The notes: generated from the letters alone by a model not told the origin. A DNA stretch of 64,000 nucleotides from Sarcomyxa edulis (GCA_009761415.1 QUOL01000010.1:930001-994000); one strand, 5' to 3'. Counted from the first letter of the stretch, positions 45,367-57,582 are shown. A program made the numbers and translations.

Positions 45367-46423
45367 TCACATATCTTCTGCACTCCACTGGTAACTCTCC
45401 AGGCCTCTCCGTTTCTTGTCGTTTTTGCTCTGAAAGAGTTTCTTTTCGAATCCGTTGCCGCGATCTATAATCAGGGAGTTCAATGACCGGCCAATAAATG
45501 TATATACATATACGTCAACGCACCGACACCGTCCCATCTATAACCAGGCTTGATACCGAACCGATTTGGCGGTGGTGGAGGTCCATTATACTCTGGCTTG
45601 CGGGGACCTTTCGATTTCTTTTTCTGTTAGATAGATCATAGATCAGTCTCTTCCACTGCATTAGAGGTTTTACGACGCGTACCGATAAGAAAGCAGCAGC
45701 AGGATCATTCCACAACTCTTTCGCCTTCAACTCTTCATTCAGATCCGCATCATCGGCATACCGCGTGAATGCCTTCCCTTTCTGCTTCTCTAACTCAGCT
45801 TTCCGTTTCTCCCGATCCTCTCGTTGAACTAATCCTTTCCCCCATTCCATCTTCTGTGCCTCCTTCTCTTCACGCTCCCTTTTCAGCCGTGCGGCCTCTG
45901 CACGCGCAGCCTTAGTATCAATCTTCTTCCCTGTAGAGTCTCGATACACCGTTTCCTGCGCTGCCGCAATCTCCTCTTTCGTTGCCTCGGTTGCTTTCGC
46001 TTTCGGTAAAGCCTTCTTCAGTTGTTTTGCAGTAACAAGACCACCACTAAACGGCCGAGACTCCTCCTCCACAACCATGGGTTGTTCATCCGCCTCAGGC
46101 GGTGGTGATTCCGCCTTGATGCCCTCCTGCAACGTAGCCCAACCCGAGTCCTCATCTGCTGCCGCAGCCACAGTCTTCCGCTTCTTGAATCCTCTGTCCG
46201 TCGCAATGACGGCCTCCATTATATCATCACCACCATCGTCTTTACCTTCATCACCCCACCCTCCATCTTCATCTCGTAGAATCGCGCCCGATGGTACAGT
46301 AGTAGATGATGAAGCGTTCGCTTTTCGTTTCTTCTTTTTTGGTGCCCCGACGCGTGAAAGTATTGCATCGGCCTTTGGACCTGACATGTATTTTTCTGCT
46401 AGGTATGCTTTCATGTTAGACAT
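45367..46423 (-). CDS. BUD13: Pre-mRNA-splicing factor BUD13/CWC26 (RES complex)
   Basis: Bud13 forms the RES (retention and splicing) complex with Snu17 and Pml1 and promotes spliceosome activation. The start at 46423 or 46414 yields [19 protein letters not shown], the family N-terminus, then a Lys-rich run (KKKKRK). The middle is low-complexity and acidic ([14 protein letters not shown]) and then a charged coiled coil ([43 protein letters not shown]). The conserved C-terminal block after one intron is [20 protein letters not shown], followed by [11 protein letters not shown] and YQWSAEDM to the stop at 45367-45369. Length is shorter than vertebrate homologs because the N-terminal repeats are reduced, as usual in fungi. 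Confidence 0.95.
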
Positions 46424-46837
46424 AGTGTTCTCGACTATAGCGGCTTCGCAGGCGGTGATGGATAGATAGTAGAAAGTGTGGGAGCCTGTGAGCACAAGAC
46501 ACTCTCCGGAATTAGAGCAGAATAGCCTAGTTGTTGGAACTCTTATGTACGAGTCGAACGTCGAATGAAATGAAACTGCAACAACGTGTGACGTCGAGTC
46601 GATGTGACACGATGTGACAATGATCCTTCGTCCCAGACTCTGAGCCTCTAAGTTTTATAATATGACTGAAAGAACGCGCGACTTATATGTATAGGGTATA
46701 TAATCCTAGAGTGAGTAGATACATAGATGCAGTCGAAGTGATTCTGCCGAGAATGTGACGATTATTGCTACACCCGCTCGAGTCCGCCGAAGTTTCGAAC
46801 GGAATCAACCTGAAGTATCGTTGATGATGGCGAACAA
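46424..46837. promoter_or_regulatory. Upstream region of BUD13
   Basis: Lies between the BUD13 start and the nitronate monooxygenase stop, both minus strand. TGTGAC occurs three times in 32 bp (46587-46592, 46603-46608, 46613-46618), the first overlapping a CRE-like TGACGTCG. This is a candidate promoter element; no protein is assigned. Confidence 0.4.
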
Positions 46838-48651
46838 TCAAAGTCTTGCCTTCGCAGGAACAAAACTTGCAGCTGTCTTCAAGCTACTGGCAGCTGTGTC
46901 GACAAGTTCGTCCACACTACGAATATTATTTTATTAGTGAGTGGCACAACAAAATTTCCGGAATACGAGAACATACATTTCTTTCGCGGGCTTGATATCC
47001 TACAGGAGAAGTTATGGTCAGCATCAGGGTCTACATAAAGCATAATCCCCAAAGTATCACACACCTTGATGGATCCAGCGACCTTTCCCATCAACCCTGG
47101 TTTCAAATAATCAGATTACGAGATTGTCTGACGGACAAAGGAGAACTCTTACATGAATATCCCTTTACAGACAGTTCAGGATGTTTCCCCAACTCGACCT
47201 CGTGAGGGACTTTCCCTTGTGCGAGAAGCTCCTCCATCTCCCGCCGTCTAGGACCCTCCCTTGAAACAATTGAAGTTAAGTTAACGGTCAAAGAAAAGGT
47301 AGTAAACAAGCATGCATACCATTCAGCAATATATGGCGTCTTTCGTACACTCATCGGTCGACCAGAGTAAATCAACGTGCGGATGACTTCGTCATAACCC
47401 GCGGTGAGAACCATCTCCTTGTGCTTCGGCGGAGCGCCCGCTTCCACACTCGCAACAAATCGCGTGCCGACCCAAACACCCGACGCTCCGTACCTGTATT
47501 AACAATAGTAAGAGAGAAAAGAAAGGTATACAAATCAGAATGGGTATCAGAAAGATAGTGTATAAACCGATTATAATGACTAACGCAAGAGCTGCTGCTA
47601 GACCGCGTCCGTCGGCTATGCCACCTGCTGCGACGACTATGACCGGTTCGCCCGTCAGAGGGCTCTTGGCGTCTTTGCAGAGGTCAACTACGGCCGGGAT
47701 AAGTATGGAGAAAGGTGTTTCCCCTGTATGACCGCCCCCTTCACCTCCTTGGGCGCAGATAATGTCAACACCTGGATGAGATCCATGAAAACGGGTAAAT
47801 ACTTGAGAATTGAACGATAGGGAGACAACCAACCTTGCGCAAGAGCTTTGGCAACGTGCTAGGTAGATGCGAGAATTTAGAAGAAGTTCAAGATGAATGA
47901 AAGCTTAACCGAATGGTGTGTATGAAGTGCACCTTTGGATGTCCGATCATGCTGTTACGAGAAGGGGACAAAAAGTAAGTATTGAGTGTAGGTGAACAAC
48001 TGATGGAAAGGCGGCGGCGGCATACATACTTCATCACAGGAATTCCAGCTTCGTGAAGTTTGTCCACGGCCCATTTGGGTGGCACACCAACCGCAGAAAC
48101 GAAGAGAGCCGCCTTGCTCTTGATGATAACATCGATAAGCTCGGGCAATTGTCCACCGGTATAATCGTACTTTTGGATTTGGATTTGGATTTACGTTCGA
48201 AGAAAGGATAAGGTCCATCAATACCAATAACATACTTTCTTTTGAATAGTAAGATGAAATCACTAACGTTAGTCTTTCTTGCGTTACCGCCAATTTGAGG
48301 TATCAAGAGATCTACGCCGAATGGCGCGTTCTTGTTCTCCAAATTTTTCTTGAGCTCGTCTATAGTTCCTTGGAGAAACTTTGGGCTTTGACGAACGCCT
48401 CCAATTACGCCGATTCCACCTGGTACGACTCGGATATGAGGCACTGCGTGTTACCTAGAGAGAACACATATCACCTGCGTTTGTTACTATGAAATCTTTC
48501 AGTATATATACTCTCGAAAAACCGGTATGCACATACCTGCAGCCGCTAAACGGCTTCCAGCAGCGACGTTCATGCCAGCCAGCATGACTGGATGGTTTAT
48601 TCTGAACAGTCTCGTAAGAGGTGTTGAAAAGACGGGATCCGAGGCAGGCAT
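46838..48651 (-). CDS. Nitronate monooxygenase (2-nitropropane dioxygenase family)
   Basis: An FMN enzyme that oxidises alkyl nitronates such as propionate 3-nitronate. The start at 48651 gives MPASDPVFSTPLTRLFRINH, followed by VMLAGMNVAAGSRLAAA. Next come VVPGGIGVIGGVR, PFGVDLLIPQIGGNARKTNV, VSAVGVPPKWAVDKLHEAG, HVAKALAQGVDIICAQGGEG with GGHTG, VIVVAAGGIADGRGLAAALA and YGASGVWVGTRFVAS, all FMN- or phosphate-binding boxes of the family. C-terminal exons carry GLMGKVAGSIKDIKPAKEI and the stop at 46838-46840. The intron near 48170-48200 has three TTTGGA units. Many short introns (about ten) interrupt the gene. It is likely detoxifying nitro compounds; this is inferred from the family. Confidence 0.92.
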
Positions 48652-48900
48652 TGTGGGGGGGAATGAGGAGGTGTGTGTCAGGTCAGACAGACCAGGGTCC
48701 AGTATTTATATCGAGGAGGAAGTTGGTCCCCATGATACATTCACGGGCATCACCTCTTGGGACTAGTGGCGATATGCGAGCGTAACAGTGAGAATGAATC
48801 CGGGGAAGGGTCCCAAGGCTTGCCGAACCGGCACCTCCGCGGAGATAAAATAATCAAATATTTTCGCGAATTTCTACTCGAATTTCCTTGAATTTCTACC

Positions 48901-49669
48901 ATGTCAACCTCGGGATGTCCAGTCGACCACACATCCCCTCCTCCCCAACCTGAAAAATGTCCAGTTGACCATACATCCCAAGCTTCTACTTCATATACTT
49001 CGATATGGTCTCGTTTCTCCAATATCTCTTCCTCGTCTACCCCGCCGACCCTATCCAAAGACCGCGAAATATCATCGATACCTAAACCCGCAGACGGGAA
49101 CTGGGTATATCCCTCCGAAGCACAGTTCTTTGCGGCAATGGCTCGCAAGAACCATAACCCACATTCCGCGGATATGAAGACGATTGTACCTATACATAAT
49201 GCAGTCAATGAACGCGCTTGGGCAGAGGTCATGAAGTGGGAGGCAGGGAGAGGCGGAGACAAATGCGGAGGCGTCAAATTGGTCAACTTCAAAGGAAAAC
49301 CAGGTGAAAGAAGTCCCAGAGCCAGATGTAAAACTTTCTTTGGGTGAGTAACCTCCATTTTTTTGGGGGGGTGGGTGGTGCAGGAGGAAGAATACTGATT
49401 TGTTTTGCCTTTTTAGCTATACGCCCCCGTTTGACCGACACGATTGGGTGGTAGACCGATGCGGAACCCAGATGCGGTATATAATTGACTTTTACACTGG
49501 TCGCAGCGATGGAGCGCCGGGGTCAGCAACTAATAACCTATCTTTCTTCCTCGATGTTCGGCCTGCGTTTGATAATTGGGAAGCAGTCAAGATGAGGACA
49601 GAGGTCTTCTGGCAGAAATGGGTAGGCAAGTTACTGGGTACATCAAATCCCTCGTCGCGGACGTCGTGA
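48901..49669 (+). CDS. CYC3: Cytochrome c haem lyase (holocytochrome c synthase)
   Basis: The enzyme attaches haem to apocytochrome c in the mitochondrial intermembrane space. The ATG at 48901 starts with MSTSGCPVDHTS, and a second copy of the motif, KCPVDHTS, follows; these are the CPV haem-regulatory motifs of the family. The conserved core has WVYPSEAQFFAAMARKNH, then PIHNAVNERAWAEVMKWE with the haem-ligating histidine, LVNFKGKPGERSPRAR, and after one intron (about 49344-49416) YTPPFDRHDWVVDRCG with YIIDFYTG and FFLDVRPAFD. The protein ends at 49669. Size (about 230 residues) is usual for fungi. The single intron is supported by frame and motif continuity. Confidence 0.95.
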
Positions 49670-49759
49670 CTTGAATATATAACATGTTTTCTCAAATCAA
49701 ATGTGGTTATAATCCTTTGAGTTTGAGAGGACAGAGTATAACGCCAACAGGTATAAAAA

Positions 49760-51277
49760 TCACCGTTTACTTCGCGTTTTAACTTTTTTAGTCGGTCGTT
49801 TCACCTCCGGCTCGTCCTCGCTGCTCTCTGCTGCACTCTCCTCGTCGGCTTCGCTTTCTTCACCTTCACTGATCTCTTCCTCTTCATCCCATGCACCCTC
49901 ATCATCCCCATCTTCCTCTTCCTCTTCGTCCTCATCCACATCCATGTCACCGTCAGCATCTTCCTCTGCGTCTTCATCTTCGTCGTCGTCCTCCCCACCG
50001 TTCTTCTTTGCTAGCGCTTTCTTCCGCTTCACATTTCGTTCTTGCTCCTCCCTTCTCTCTTTTCTCAGCTTCGCCTTTGCAGCATGAGCAGCCTTCATTT
50101 CAGCAATCTCCTTCTTCGATTTTTTGACTATTCATACAATGCATTAGTCCCCATTTTGAGAGAAATGAAAAATAAAATACGCACCAAATTCATGGTATAT
50201 CACACTCCCTTCCTTCCCAGGAACACCTTCTGTGATTTTGACTAACCTCAGCTCCATCCGCGGCCCGATCTCATCCAATCTCACAGCCCTCCTCTGACCC
50301 TTCTTATTATTCCTTCCAACATAATCATCAGCTAACGAAACAGCATCACCTTCATCTCCCGCAGCAGACGACGCCGACGAAGCAGCCGACTCATATCCAT
50401 CCGGACCGGGTGCTGCCTCACCTCTACGCCGAAGCAAAAAGTCCGCTACATCCTTCTCGTTTCCTAGATCCAAGAACCCAGCAGACGCAGAAGACGACGA
50501 TTTCTTGGCAGTGGCGCCTTCGAGTACCCGACGTACGCGTTTAGATACGCCGTATGGTTTTACGGTGATAACGTAGTGTCTGAAATCGACTGTCCCGTGT
50601 TCGGCGTTGTAGGCGACGAGGACGACTCGTCGGGCGGATGAGAGGGTTAGTGTTTTTGGGGCGAGGGGTGGGAATAGGGTTTGGAATGATTTCATGAGTA
50701 GGGATAGGTGTGGAGGGGTCGTGGGTGATGGTGGGGGGAAGGATGCTAGGACGAGCTGTGTAGAGGATAATTTAGCGTATAATTTATTTTCTAGGAGCAG
50801 AGTTGGTAACGTACTAATGGAGGACTGAGGTATTCCATTCCGATACTTCGTGCTCTACGTGAGGTGTTGAGTATGTCTTTCATGAGACTGTACCTTTCGA
50901 CGCGAAAGCTGAGTGTAGGACCCGCAGATAGACGTATGATTCGCAGGGACGGTGCGATCGGTGTGAGAGTAAATGCCAGTAGATGCGTTACTTGCAAAGC
51001 AGGAGCAAGGGTTAGGTAGTCTTTTAGTTTGTTTCTATTCCGTTCCTTGGGTGTATATATAAGAGTGGTGTTCAGATGGTAAGAAAACTAGACACACCTT
51101 GAGACGACTGGCAGTATTGGGTTCCATGACTTTACGGATATCTCTGACAAGTTGAGAGACGGATGAACCGACCTGGCCATGTTTGATAATGAATGATTTT
51201 GGGGTGCCATCTGGAGTAGCAGCTTCGACTGGTGCTGCACCTTTGAGATGAGTTCTGTTCTTTCGTTTGCGAGCCAT
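49760..51277 (-). CDS. SSF1: Ribosome biogenesis protein SSF1/Peter Pan (Brix domain)
   Basis: Ssf1 is a nucleolar factor for early 60S assembly with Rrp14 and Rrp15. The start at 51277 gives MARKRKNRTHLKG, then PKSFIIKHGQVGSSVSQLVRDI, the Brix N-terminal strand, and DIRKVMEPNTASRLK. Later exons give TLAPALQVTHLLAF, GPTLSFRVERYSLMKDIL and PLAPKTLTLSSARRVVLV with NAEHGTVDFRHYVI, all Brix-domain features. IGPRMELRLVKITEG closes it. The C-terminal exon is highly charged: KKSKKEIAEMKAAHAAK then a long acidic run (DEDEEEEEDGDDEGAWDEE) and a basic end KKVKTRSKR, typical of nucleolar factors. Stop at 49760-49762. It diverges from the coiled-coil gene by 91 bp. Confidence 0.93.
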
Positions 51278-51368
51278 GACTGCAAGTTGCAACAATTTTA
51301 TTTTTATTTTTAGCAAAGTAACGCCGTGTGACTTCGCGTGACTCCCCTGTAGTTCACGTCCCGCCGCC
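51278..51368. promoter_or_regulatory. Short bidirectional promoter, SSF1 / coiled-coil gene
   Basis: Only 91 bp separate the two start codons. It contains TGTGAC (about 51327) and CGTGAC (51337-51342) in close succession, similar in core to repeats upstream of other divergent pairs in this window. Confidence 0.4.
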
Positions 51369-52231
51369 ATGAGCCGTTTAGCGTCCTTTCGTGGGCCATC
51401 CACTCCGTCTTCGTCTCCTGTTCAACAGAGACAGCAAAACTCTCCAGCATCTCCATCTAGGCTCGCGGAATCCACCTACCATCGTAAAATTAGGACTCTG
51501 CTCCAAGAGCTTCGCACAATAACCGAAACCTGGGATGACCTCGTTCTCTTGGATGGTCTCAAGGCTGCTAGAAGCTTGATAGACACCCGGACAGATCTGG
51601 AGTAAGACAAGTTGTTTTTGGACACATGTTTACTCTAGATGACACGTCTTCCCTAGGAATTCTTTGGCACTACTCCCCGATAGGAAACCTCACTCGCATC
51701 TGGTAGGTCCAAAGATTGCTCTCATGGAGAAACGCATCTCGGAATTGGATACTGTTGTCACCAAACTAGTGAGACTCGAGCAATTCCATCTCTTGATATG
51801 CTGATGACACCGTTCTGCTAGCAAAAACAATTCCGCAGGATGAACACCGTCATTGAAAACATGGAAGCGGTCCTTTTCGAAGCCCATAAAGTCAAAGGCT
51901 GGCAATGGGTACACACAGAGCCCTTGTGGGTGACTTGGCCTCTGGAGAAATTCGGTACGCGATCATTCGCTATATATCTATGTTCCCGACACTCATCCGA
52001 AAAACGCCGCTAGTGTCCTGTATACCTAGTATCCTCACACCATACCACAGATCCTTAGATACCCACATTGAACTAGTAAATATCCTCAGAAATCACTCGG
52101 TATCATTCGAAGATTCACGGGATGCTATCATCAAATGGGCAGAACAGTCATGGCTGGAGGACGAAGGATGGGATGCAAAATGGGAAGACCTCTGCGAAGT
52201 CGAAGTCGAACGATGGGATGGACCTCGCTAG
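51369..52231 (+). CDS. Conserved-looking coiled-coil protein, unknown function
   Basis: I do not recognise this family. Exons: about 51369-51602, 51658-51771, about 51824-51952 and about 52019-52231. The N-terminus is Ser/Pro/Gln-rich (RGPSTPSSSPVQQRQQ). A helical region follows (YHRKIRTLLQELRTITETWD with LLDGLKAARSLI), then a second helix (KIALMEKRISELDTVVTKLQ). A tryptophan-rich segment WQWVHTEPLWVTWPLEKFV leads into SCIPSILTPYHRSLDTHIELV and a WEDLCEVEVERW C-terminus. The junction EKF to VSCIPS is phase-clean, which supports a real gene. The dense Trp and helical periodicity suggest a folded partner of a complex, but nothing more. Stop at 52229-52231; convergent with SYF1. Confidence 0.75.
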
Positions 52232-52306
52232 CCGCCTCGCATTATCGACACCAATAACATATCACAAAAAAAACCTACACAACAGACGTTTTACACCACG
52301 AACACT

Positions 52307-55300
52307 TCACAGATCATCCTCGTCATCCGATATATGTATCTCATCCGCATTCGCTGCCACCGGTGCCGCTTCTGTTTGTGTCGCGTCGGCCTCACCACCC
52401 TCCTTGGCAAACGCGTTTTTCTTCGCAGCAACGAACGCCGGTCCTTTCACCCCACCCCCTGCCTGCTTCTCAGCAGCAGCCATCGCATCCTGAGCTGCCT
52501 CCTCCGCCTCCTCAACCAACCTCGTCCCCTGCCTCGCAGCCATAGTCTGCGCTGCCAGATAACTCGCCTCAGTATTAAACTGCGCCTGCACACTCCTCTT
52601 AATCCTCAACATCTCCCTAAACGTATCCTCCGATCCAGTCTCAATCTCAAAGCTATTCCATTCACTCCAGAAATTGGGATTCACACGAGGATCGCAGAAT
52701 TGCGACGCGTGTGCGTATATCGCACGTGCACGGTCGATTTCGCCTAGCTTGCGTTCGAGACCTGCGAAGCGGAGACACATCTCGGCGGTCTGTCGGTCTG
52801 GGAGAACTTCGAGGGCGCGTTCGTAGATGGGGCGGGTGGCGGGGAGTCCGTAGTTCTCGGTGGCTTTGGCGATGTAGATTGTGAACATCTGTATTTGATG
52901 GTTAGTAGGGATGAATGAATGAATGAATGGGAGGTTTGCAAATAAGAATGTGGATGCTTACCTCGAATTTGTCCTCATCAGCGACCACTGTGACTGCCCG
53001 ATCGAATATGGACATGGAGCGTTTCGCTAACCCATAATCTTCTTCCAGCTTGGCGTACATGAGGAATAGAGGTTTGCATGATTTCGGTGGACATTTCTCC
53101 AATGCTTGTTCAAAGAGATCGCGCGCTCGCTCTAGTTTGGTACCGCCCTGAAAAGTGAAGTTGATGTTCAGAATCCAAGGTTCTGTATCCTATCCTAGAA
53201 AAGGAAAGAAGAATACGCACGTATCGTTTGACGAATTTTGCAAGATAGATGTTCCATATTTCAAAAGACACCGGGAATGTGAATAGTTCGACACCACGCT
53301 CGTAGACCTAATTCATTGAAGGTTAATAAAGCAACTCTATCATCTGGAATAGAGGAGAGAGGGGGAACTCACTTTGAAACTGTCCTCGTAGTACTTATTT
53401 TCTTCCAGGAATGCAGCATAGTTGATGATGATCTGAGCGTTGGCGATACGCAGTTCTAGGATCTTGTCGTAGACGACCTTTGTTGATTCCACCGTACCAA
53501 TAGATTCTTCGAGATCTACGTAGAAGGACCACAGTTTGATGGATTTGAAGAGTCGTGTTTGGGCAGATAGAGACTGTAAACAAGGAGGTGTGAGTCATCT
53601 ATGAGCGCCGGATGGTAAGAAGTAATAGTATGCATACATGATCGTGGTAGTTGATCTTGACGTTTTTGGGAATGGCGGCAGCGCGTTGCATAACTCTGAT
53701 AGCTTCGTCGTAATTCCTGAAAATGGATCCAGCCAGTGTTAGCAAAAGTAAGTCCGAAATGATTAGATTCGGAGAAAAACATACTCTTGACGAATCTCCA
53801 TTTCAGCCCATTCGCACCACACCTCCGCGAGATCTTCAACTGCCTTGAAGTTCACTTTGGTTCCTTTCTCCAATATCTTACGTGCACTATCAAGGTCAGC
53901 TTCGGCCTGACCAGTGGTGCCACCTATTTCATAGAATTTTGCAAAGTTGACGTAGAGCCTGTGCAAATTAGCTGTTGCCTTTCGAGGAATGATCGTTTCC
54001 AGTGCTTTGGTGTAAGTCTCGGCCACCTGAGATAGAACAACTGTGTTGGTCTGAGTGAATGAGGGAAGGAAAATACAAGGCATACCTTATCATCGTCTTC
54101 ACCCCATAGCGCGACCCTCTTCTCCCACTCCTGTACATCATTCGGATTCCGTCGAATAAGCACATCATTGACCAGGAAAGGTCTTCGATCCATCAAGTCT
54201 TCAAACTCTTTCATCTTCTGATCGAGCTCCTTCTCGGTTTCCGCCGCATCTTCTTCTTCATCCTCGTCCGCCAGACTTTCCATCATAGCACTGATCAAGG
54301 ACTCGCTAAACTCGGCATACGCATCGAATATCTGGGTGAAATCCCTGATAGTCAGTACAGATGCGAGACCCTTCTCGAATGTCTCCTTGGCACGGTCGAA
54401 TTCGCCCCGCTTGATCCAATATGTCGCGAGACCTGTCCATAACCTACCGGCTTGGTCTTTATATACGCTTAGACCGTCTTTCTGGATGATCTGTTCAATG
54501 TTTAGTCTACGAGGACTCGATGGGTCCTCGTCTTCGTCGTATGGTCTCGTCGTTTTACCGTCAGAAGAAACTGGTACGGATGGGCCGGCGAAACGGATGA
54601 GCGTTCCATCGACTGAGACGGGTTCTGGTGGGACGTCGCTTGCAGCTTCGGAATCAGCCTGGGCAGTAGCAGCGGAGGCAGCAGCAGCAGCATGCGATTC
54701 GATGGTCTCGTCCACGTCCAATCCAACATCATCCGAGAATTTCTCGACGACGTCAAGCCAGTCACCGAGAAGTTGGTATGGACTTTTGCCTTCGGGACTG
54801 GTGTATTCGCCACGTGAAGCTTTCCTGGCCAATGATAGTAGCAATTTGGCTGCTTCCAGAGGACGGGGCGCGGAGTTCGTGGGTGTAAGCAAGAGGGTTG
54901 TGTAATGTTCTGTGACGCTAGGGTCAACAGCAAGGTATCGTCGATAGACGGCAACGGTAGTCAAACCGCCTTTGCTTTCTGCCCATAGAAGATATCGAGT
55001 CCAGATACGGAAGTGCAAGGATGGTGGGAGGGTGCGTAGGGCTCGATCGAAAGTGTGTCGTGCGTGTGTGTGTGACAGTAGAGGTGGACAGAGAGGATGG
55101 AAGAAGATGGAGATATACATGAGCCATAATCTTGGTAGCTGCAAAAAGAGTTAAGGATTGAAACGAACGGTCTTCGGGGCTTATTTGAGACGTACCTTGG
55201 GCAACCACATCAACGCTCGCTCGAAAGTCGATACTAACGACTTCCACTCCTCCCAACCAACTACACCATTCAGTCCATTCTCCCACTGCTCTATATCCTC

Positions 55301-55771
55301 CTTTTCCTCTTCCAAAGCATCCTTCATTGCTGGAAATTTCTTTTTTCCACCAGCCCTCTTCTTTACCACAAGTTTACCCAACACGAACGACATGCGCATC
55401 TGCAGATAGGATTTCCATAGCTTGAAAGATCCAGGGAACTGCACCAGAGCGGCTTCGTACAAATAAGTGAGACGTTGAAGAGATATTCGAGCAAGAGGTG
55501 TCGCCAAAGGCCCGAGCAGAGCTGTAACCTCTTCTGGCAAGTCTGATGAACGTTCAGTTTTCTGAAGCGCAACAAAGGCTTCGCGTGTTGTATTTATTGC
55601 AGTCCACCATGACCGAAAAGAGCCCTGGTTTCTTAGTAGGTCTTCCTCGCGATGAAGGTCTTTAGTTGAAACGAGATCTGGATGAGTTGTTGGGTTCGGG
55701 ATTGGAAATGTTAGTGGAAAGTATGAGCTAAGAGAGTCCAAAGAGGTGGATTTTTGTGCCACGGAGGGCAT
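52307..55771 (-). CDS. SYF1: Pre-mRNA-splicing factor SYF1 (HAT repeats)
   Basis: Syf1/XAB2 is a scaffold of the Prp19-associated complex in active spliceosomes. The start at 55771 is MPSVAQKSTSLDSLSSYFP. HAT (half-a-TPR) repeats run through the protein, for example REEDLLRNQGSFRSWWTAI, YLYEAALVQFPGSFKLWKSYL, TFDRALRTLPPSLHFRIWTRYL, PNDVQEWEKRVALWG, TYTKALETIIPRKA and YEDSFKVYERGVELF. The C-terminal end is a low-complexity tail with Ala/Gly and a final acidic SDDEDDL. An acidic insertion (ADEDEEEDAAETEKEL) splits the middle repeats. About eight short introns; one of them contains an (ATGA)n microsatellite at 52911-52929. Length and order match fungal Syf1. Confidence 0.95.
52911..52929. repeat. 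ATGA tetranucleotide repeat in a SYF1 intron
   Basis: Nearly five tandem copies of ATGA in an intron; a simple repeat and possible polymorphic marker. Confidence 0.85.
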
Positions 55772-55895
55772 TTTCGAGGATAGAGATAGGAATTCGAGTC
55801 AATCCAGCGTTGAGGGTAGAAAAGCCAGAAGATTGGGATATGTCGATGAGGGTCAGTGGATGAACGCGAGTCGCCGATCTTTCGACAACACCGCG

Positions 55896-57364
55896 ATGGT
55901 CAGTCGACATCTCTCCCAGTCACCTATCTCATTTTCTCATTCATCGCGTACAGCATAACGTCAAGAGAGTATCACAATCTAACGAGGCTATTGCTGCAAA
56001 GAAGAAGCGCGAACAATCCAAGCTGAATGAATTTCTCGCATTAACAGACGATGTACTGTCCAGAGTATGTTCCTCATGAGCATCTCTTCATCCTACGAAC
56101 TAATTCATCGAAATCGCAGAAGAAGAATCGAGACTGGTCCAAGGAGGCCTTCGATCTCACTACTCGCCTCCTCCATATCAATCCCGAATTCTACACTATA
56201 TGGAATTATCGTCGAAATATAATGCTCAACGGCATATTCCCAGACAGGTACGAATCACTTCGTATAGACCATCGCTCGTCTGTAAATTCACCACGTACTC
56301 AAAGTTCACCCCAGGAAGTGAATGATCTGCTTTCCGACGAACTGTCAATGACGATGGCCGTACTCAAAGCTCACCCCAAAGTCTACTGGATATGGAACCA
56401 CCGTCGTTGGTGCCTCGAGAATGTCCCAGATGGGCCTGGATCTGCAGACGAAGGAGACAAAGACGGCTGGAGGAAGACCAACTGGGACAGAGAACTCTTT
56501 GTTGTCGAGAAGATGCTTGACGCTGACGCCAGGAACTGTTAAGTCCTTTTCGGTCTAAACACCCGAGCTTTCAGCTAACGAAATTCTAATCATGTAGTCC
56601 TTGCTTGGGACTACAGGCGATATGTGTTGGCTAGTATGCCCGTCCCAAGACCAGAAACTTCCGAACTCGCGTATACAACTCGCAAGATAGAAGCCAATTT
56701 CTCCAATTTCAGCGCATGGCACCAACGCTCGAAAGTATTTTCGTCATTGTGGGCTAGCGGCAAACTAGACCCAGGTACTTCGAAGGAGCAAGGCAAGTCA
56801 CGGAGCTACCTATCCCCACTGATACTAAATCCCTCTTACCAACCCCTTTTGCTGTCTCAAGAATTCGAGCTTGTCAGGAACGCCATGTATACAGACCCTA
56901 ATGACCAAAGTGTATGGATATATCACCGTTGGCTCGTGGGATCAGGTAGGAGCTGTATTGAATTGAAATGTGTTCCAGCTAATCGCACCTAAAATAAAGG
57001 TCAGGATAGAAGTATTCTCGAGCGCGAGATCGCCGTGATCCAAGAACTTCTGGATGAGCAGCCGGATAGCAAATGTGAGTAAAGATACTCTGGGTGTCCT
57101 GATGTCCGGCTTATGCCGCATTATCTAGGGTGTATGGAATCTCTGGTTCACTACAAGCGACTTCTGCTCCCGCATTACACCAGCGACGAAGCTGATACCA
57201 AATCGGCGCAGGTTGAGGACTGTTTCCGCCTGCTGCGAGAGCTTGAGGCGATAGATCCGGCCAGGAAGAGGCGGTATCAAGAGATTGGTGAGCAATTGAA
57301 AGATTTACCTGTGATAGTGAAAGCTGAAGATATTTCGTATACAGGTGAAGAAGTATTGATTTGA
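55896..57364 (+). CDS. BET4: Rab geranylgeranyltransferase alpha subunit
   Basis: RabGGTase alpha (Bet4) pairs with a beta subunit to prenylate Rab GTPases. The start codon at 55896-55898 is followed directly by a GTCAGT donor, so exon 1 codes only Met; the next exon gives HNVKRVSQSNEAIAAKKKRE, the same M-H-start as other orthologs. PPTA repeats follow: WSKEAFDLTTRLLHINPEFYTIWNYRRNIML, HPKVYWIWNHRRWCLE, NCHAWDYRRYVLASM, NFSNFSAWHQRSKVF and DPNDQSVWIYHRWLVG, each with the W-x-x-R pair. The C-terminal helix region is ECFRLLRELEAIDPARKRRYQEIG and the stop is at 57364. It diverges from SYF1 over 124 bp. All repeat tryptophans are intact. Confidence 0.92.
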
Positions 57365-57582
57365 TATATGTAACGTTAGTATGTATTTGCGTGCATTTGA
57401 CGTGATGATATACAGAATGGTTTCGCGGGTTCAAAGTCAAATTCAATCTCGAGAAGCATATAGATTCAGAGTACAACGACCATTACAGTTCTTTCATTCG
57501 ACGATGGGAAGGGGGTGGAGAAAGGAAAAGGATATTGGGGAAGTGATATCGTGGTGATGATTGCGGAGGTAAGGCAAGCCGT

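Noticed and set aside
44861..45388. 175-residue minus-strand open frame
   Set aside because: Cys/Ser/Arg-rich without domain pattern and overlapping a hairpin-rich segment; better explained as non-coding structure.
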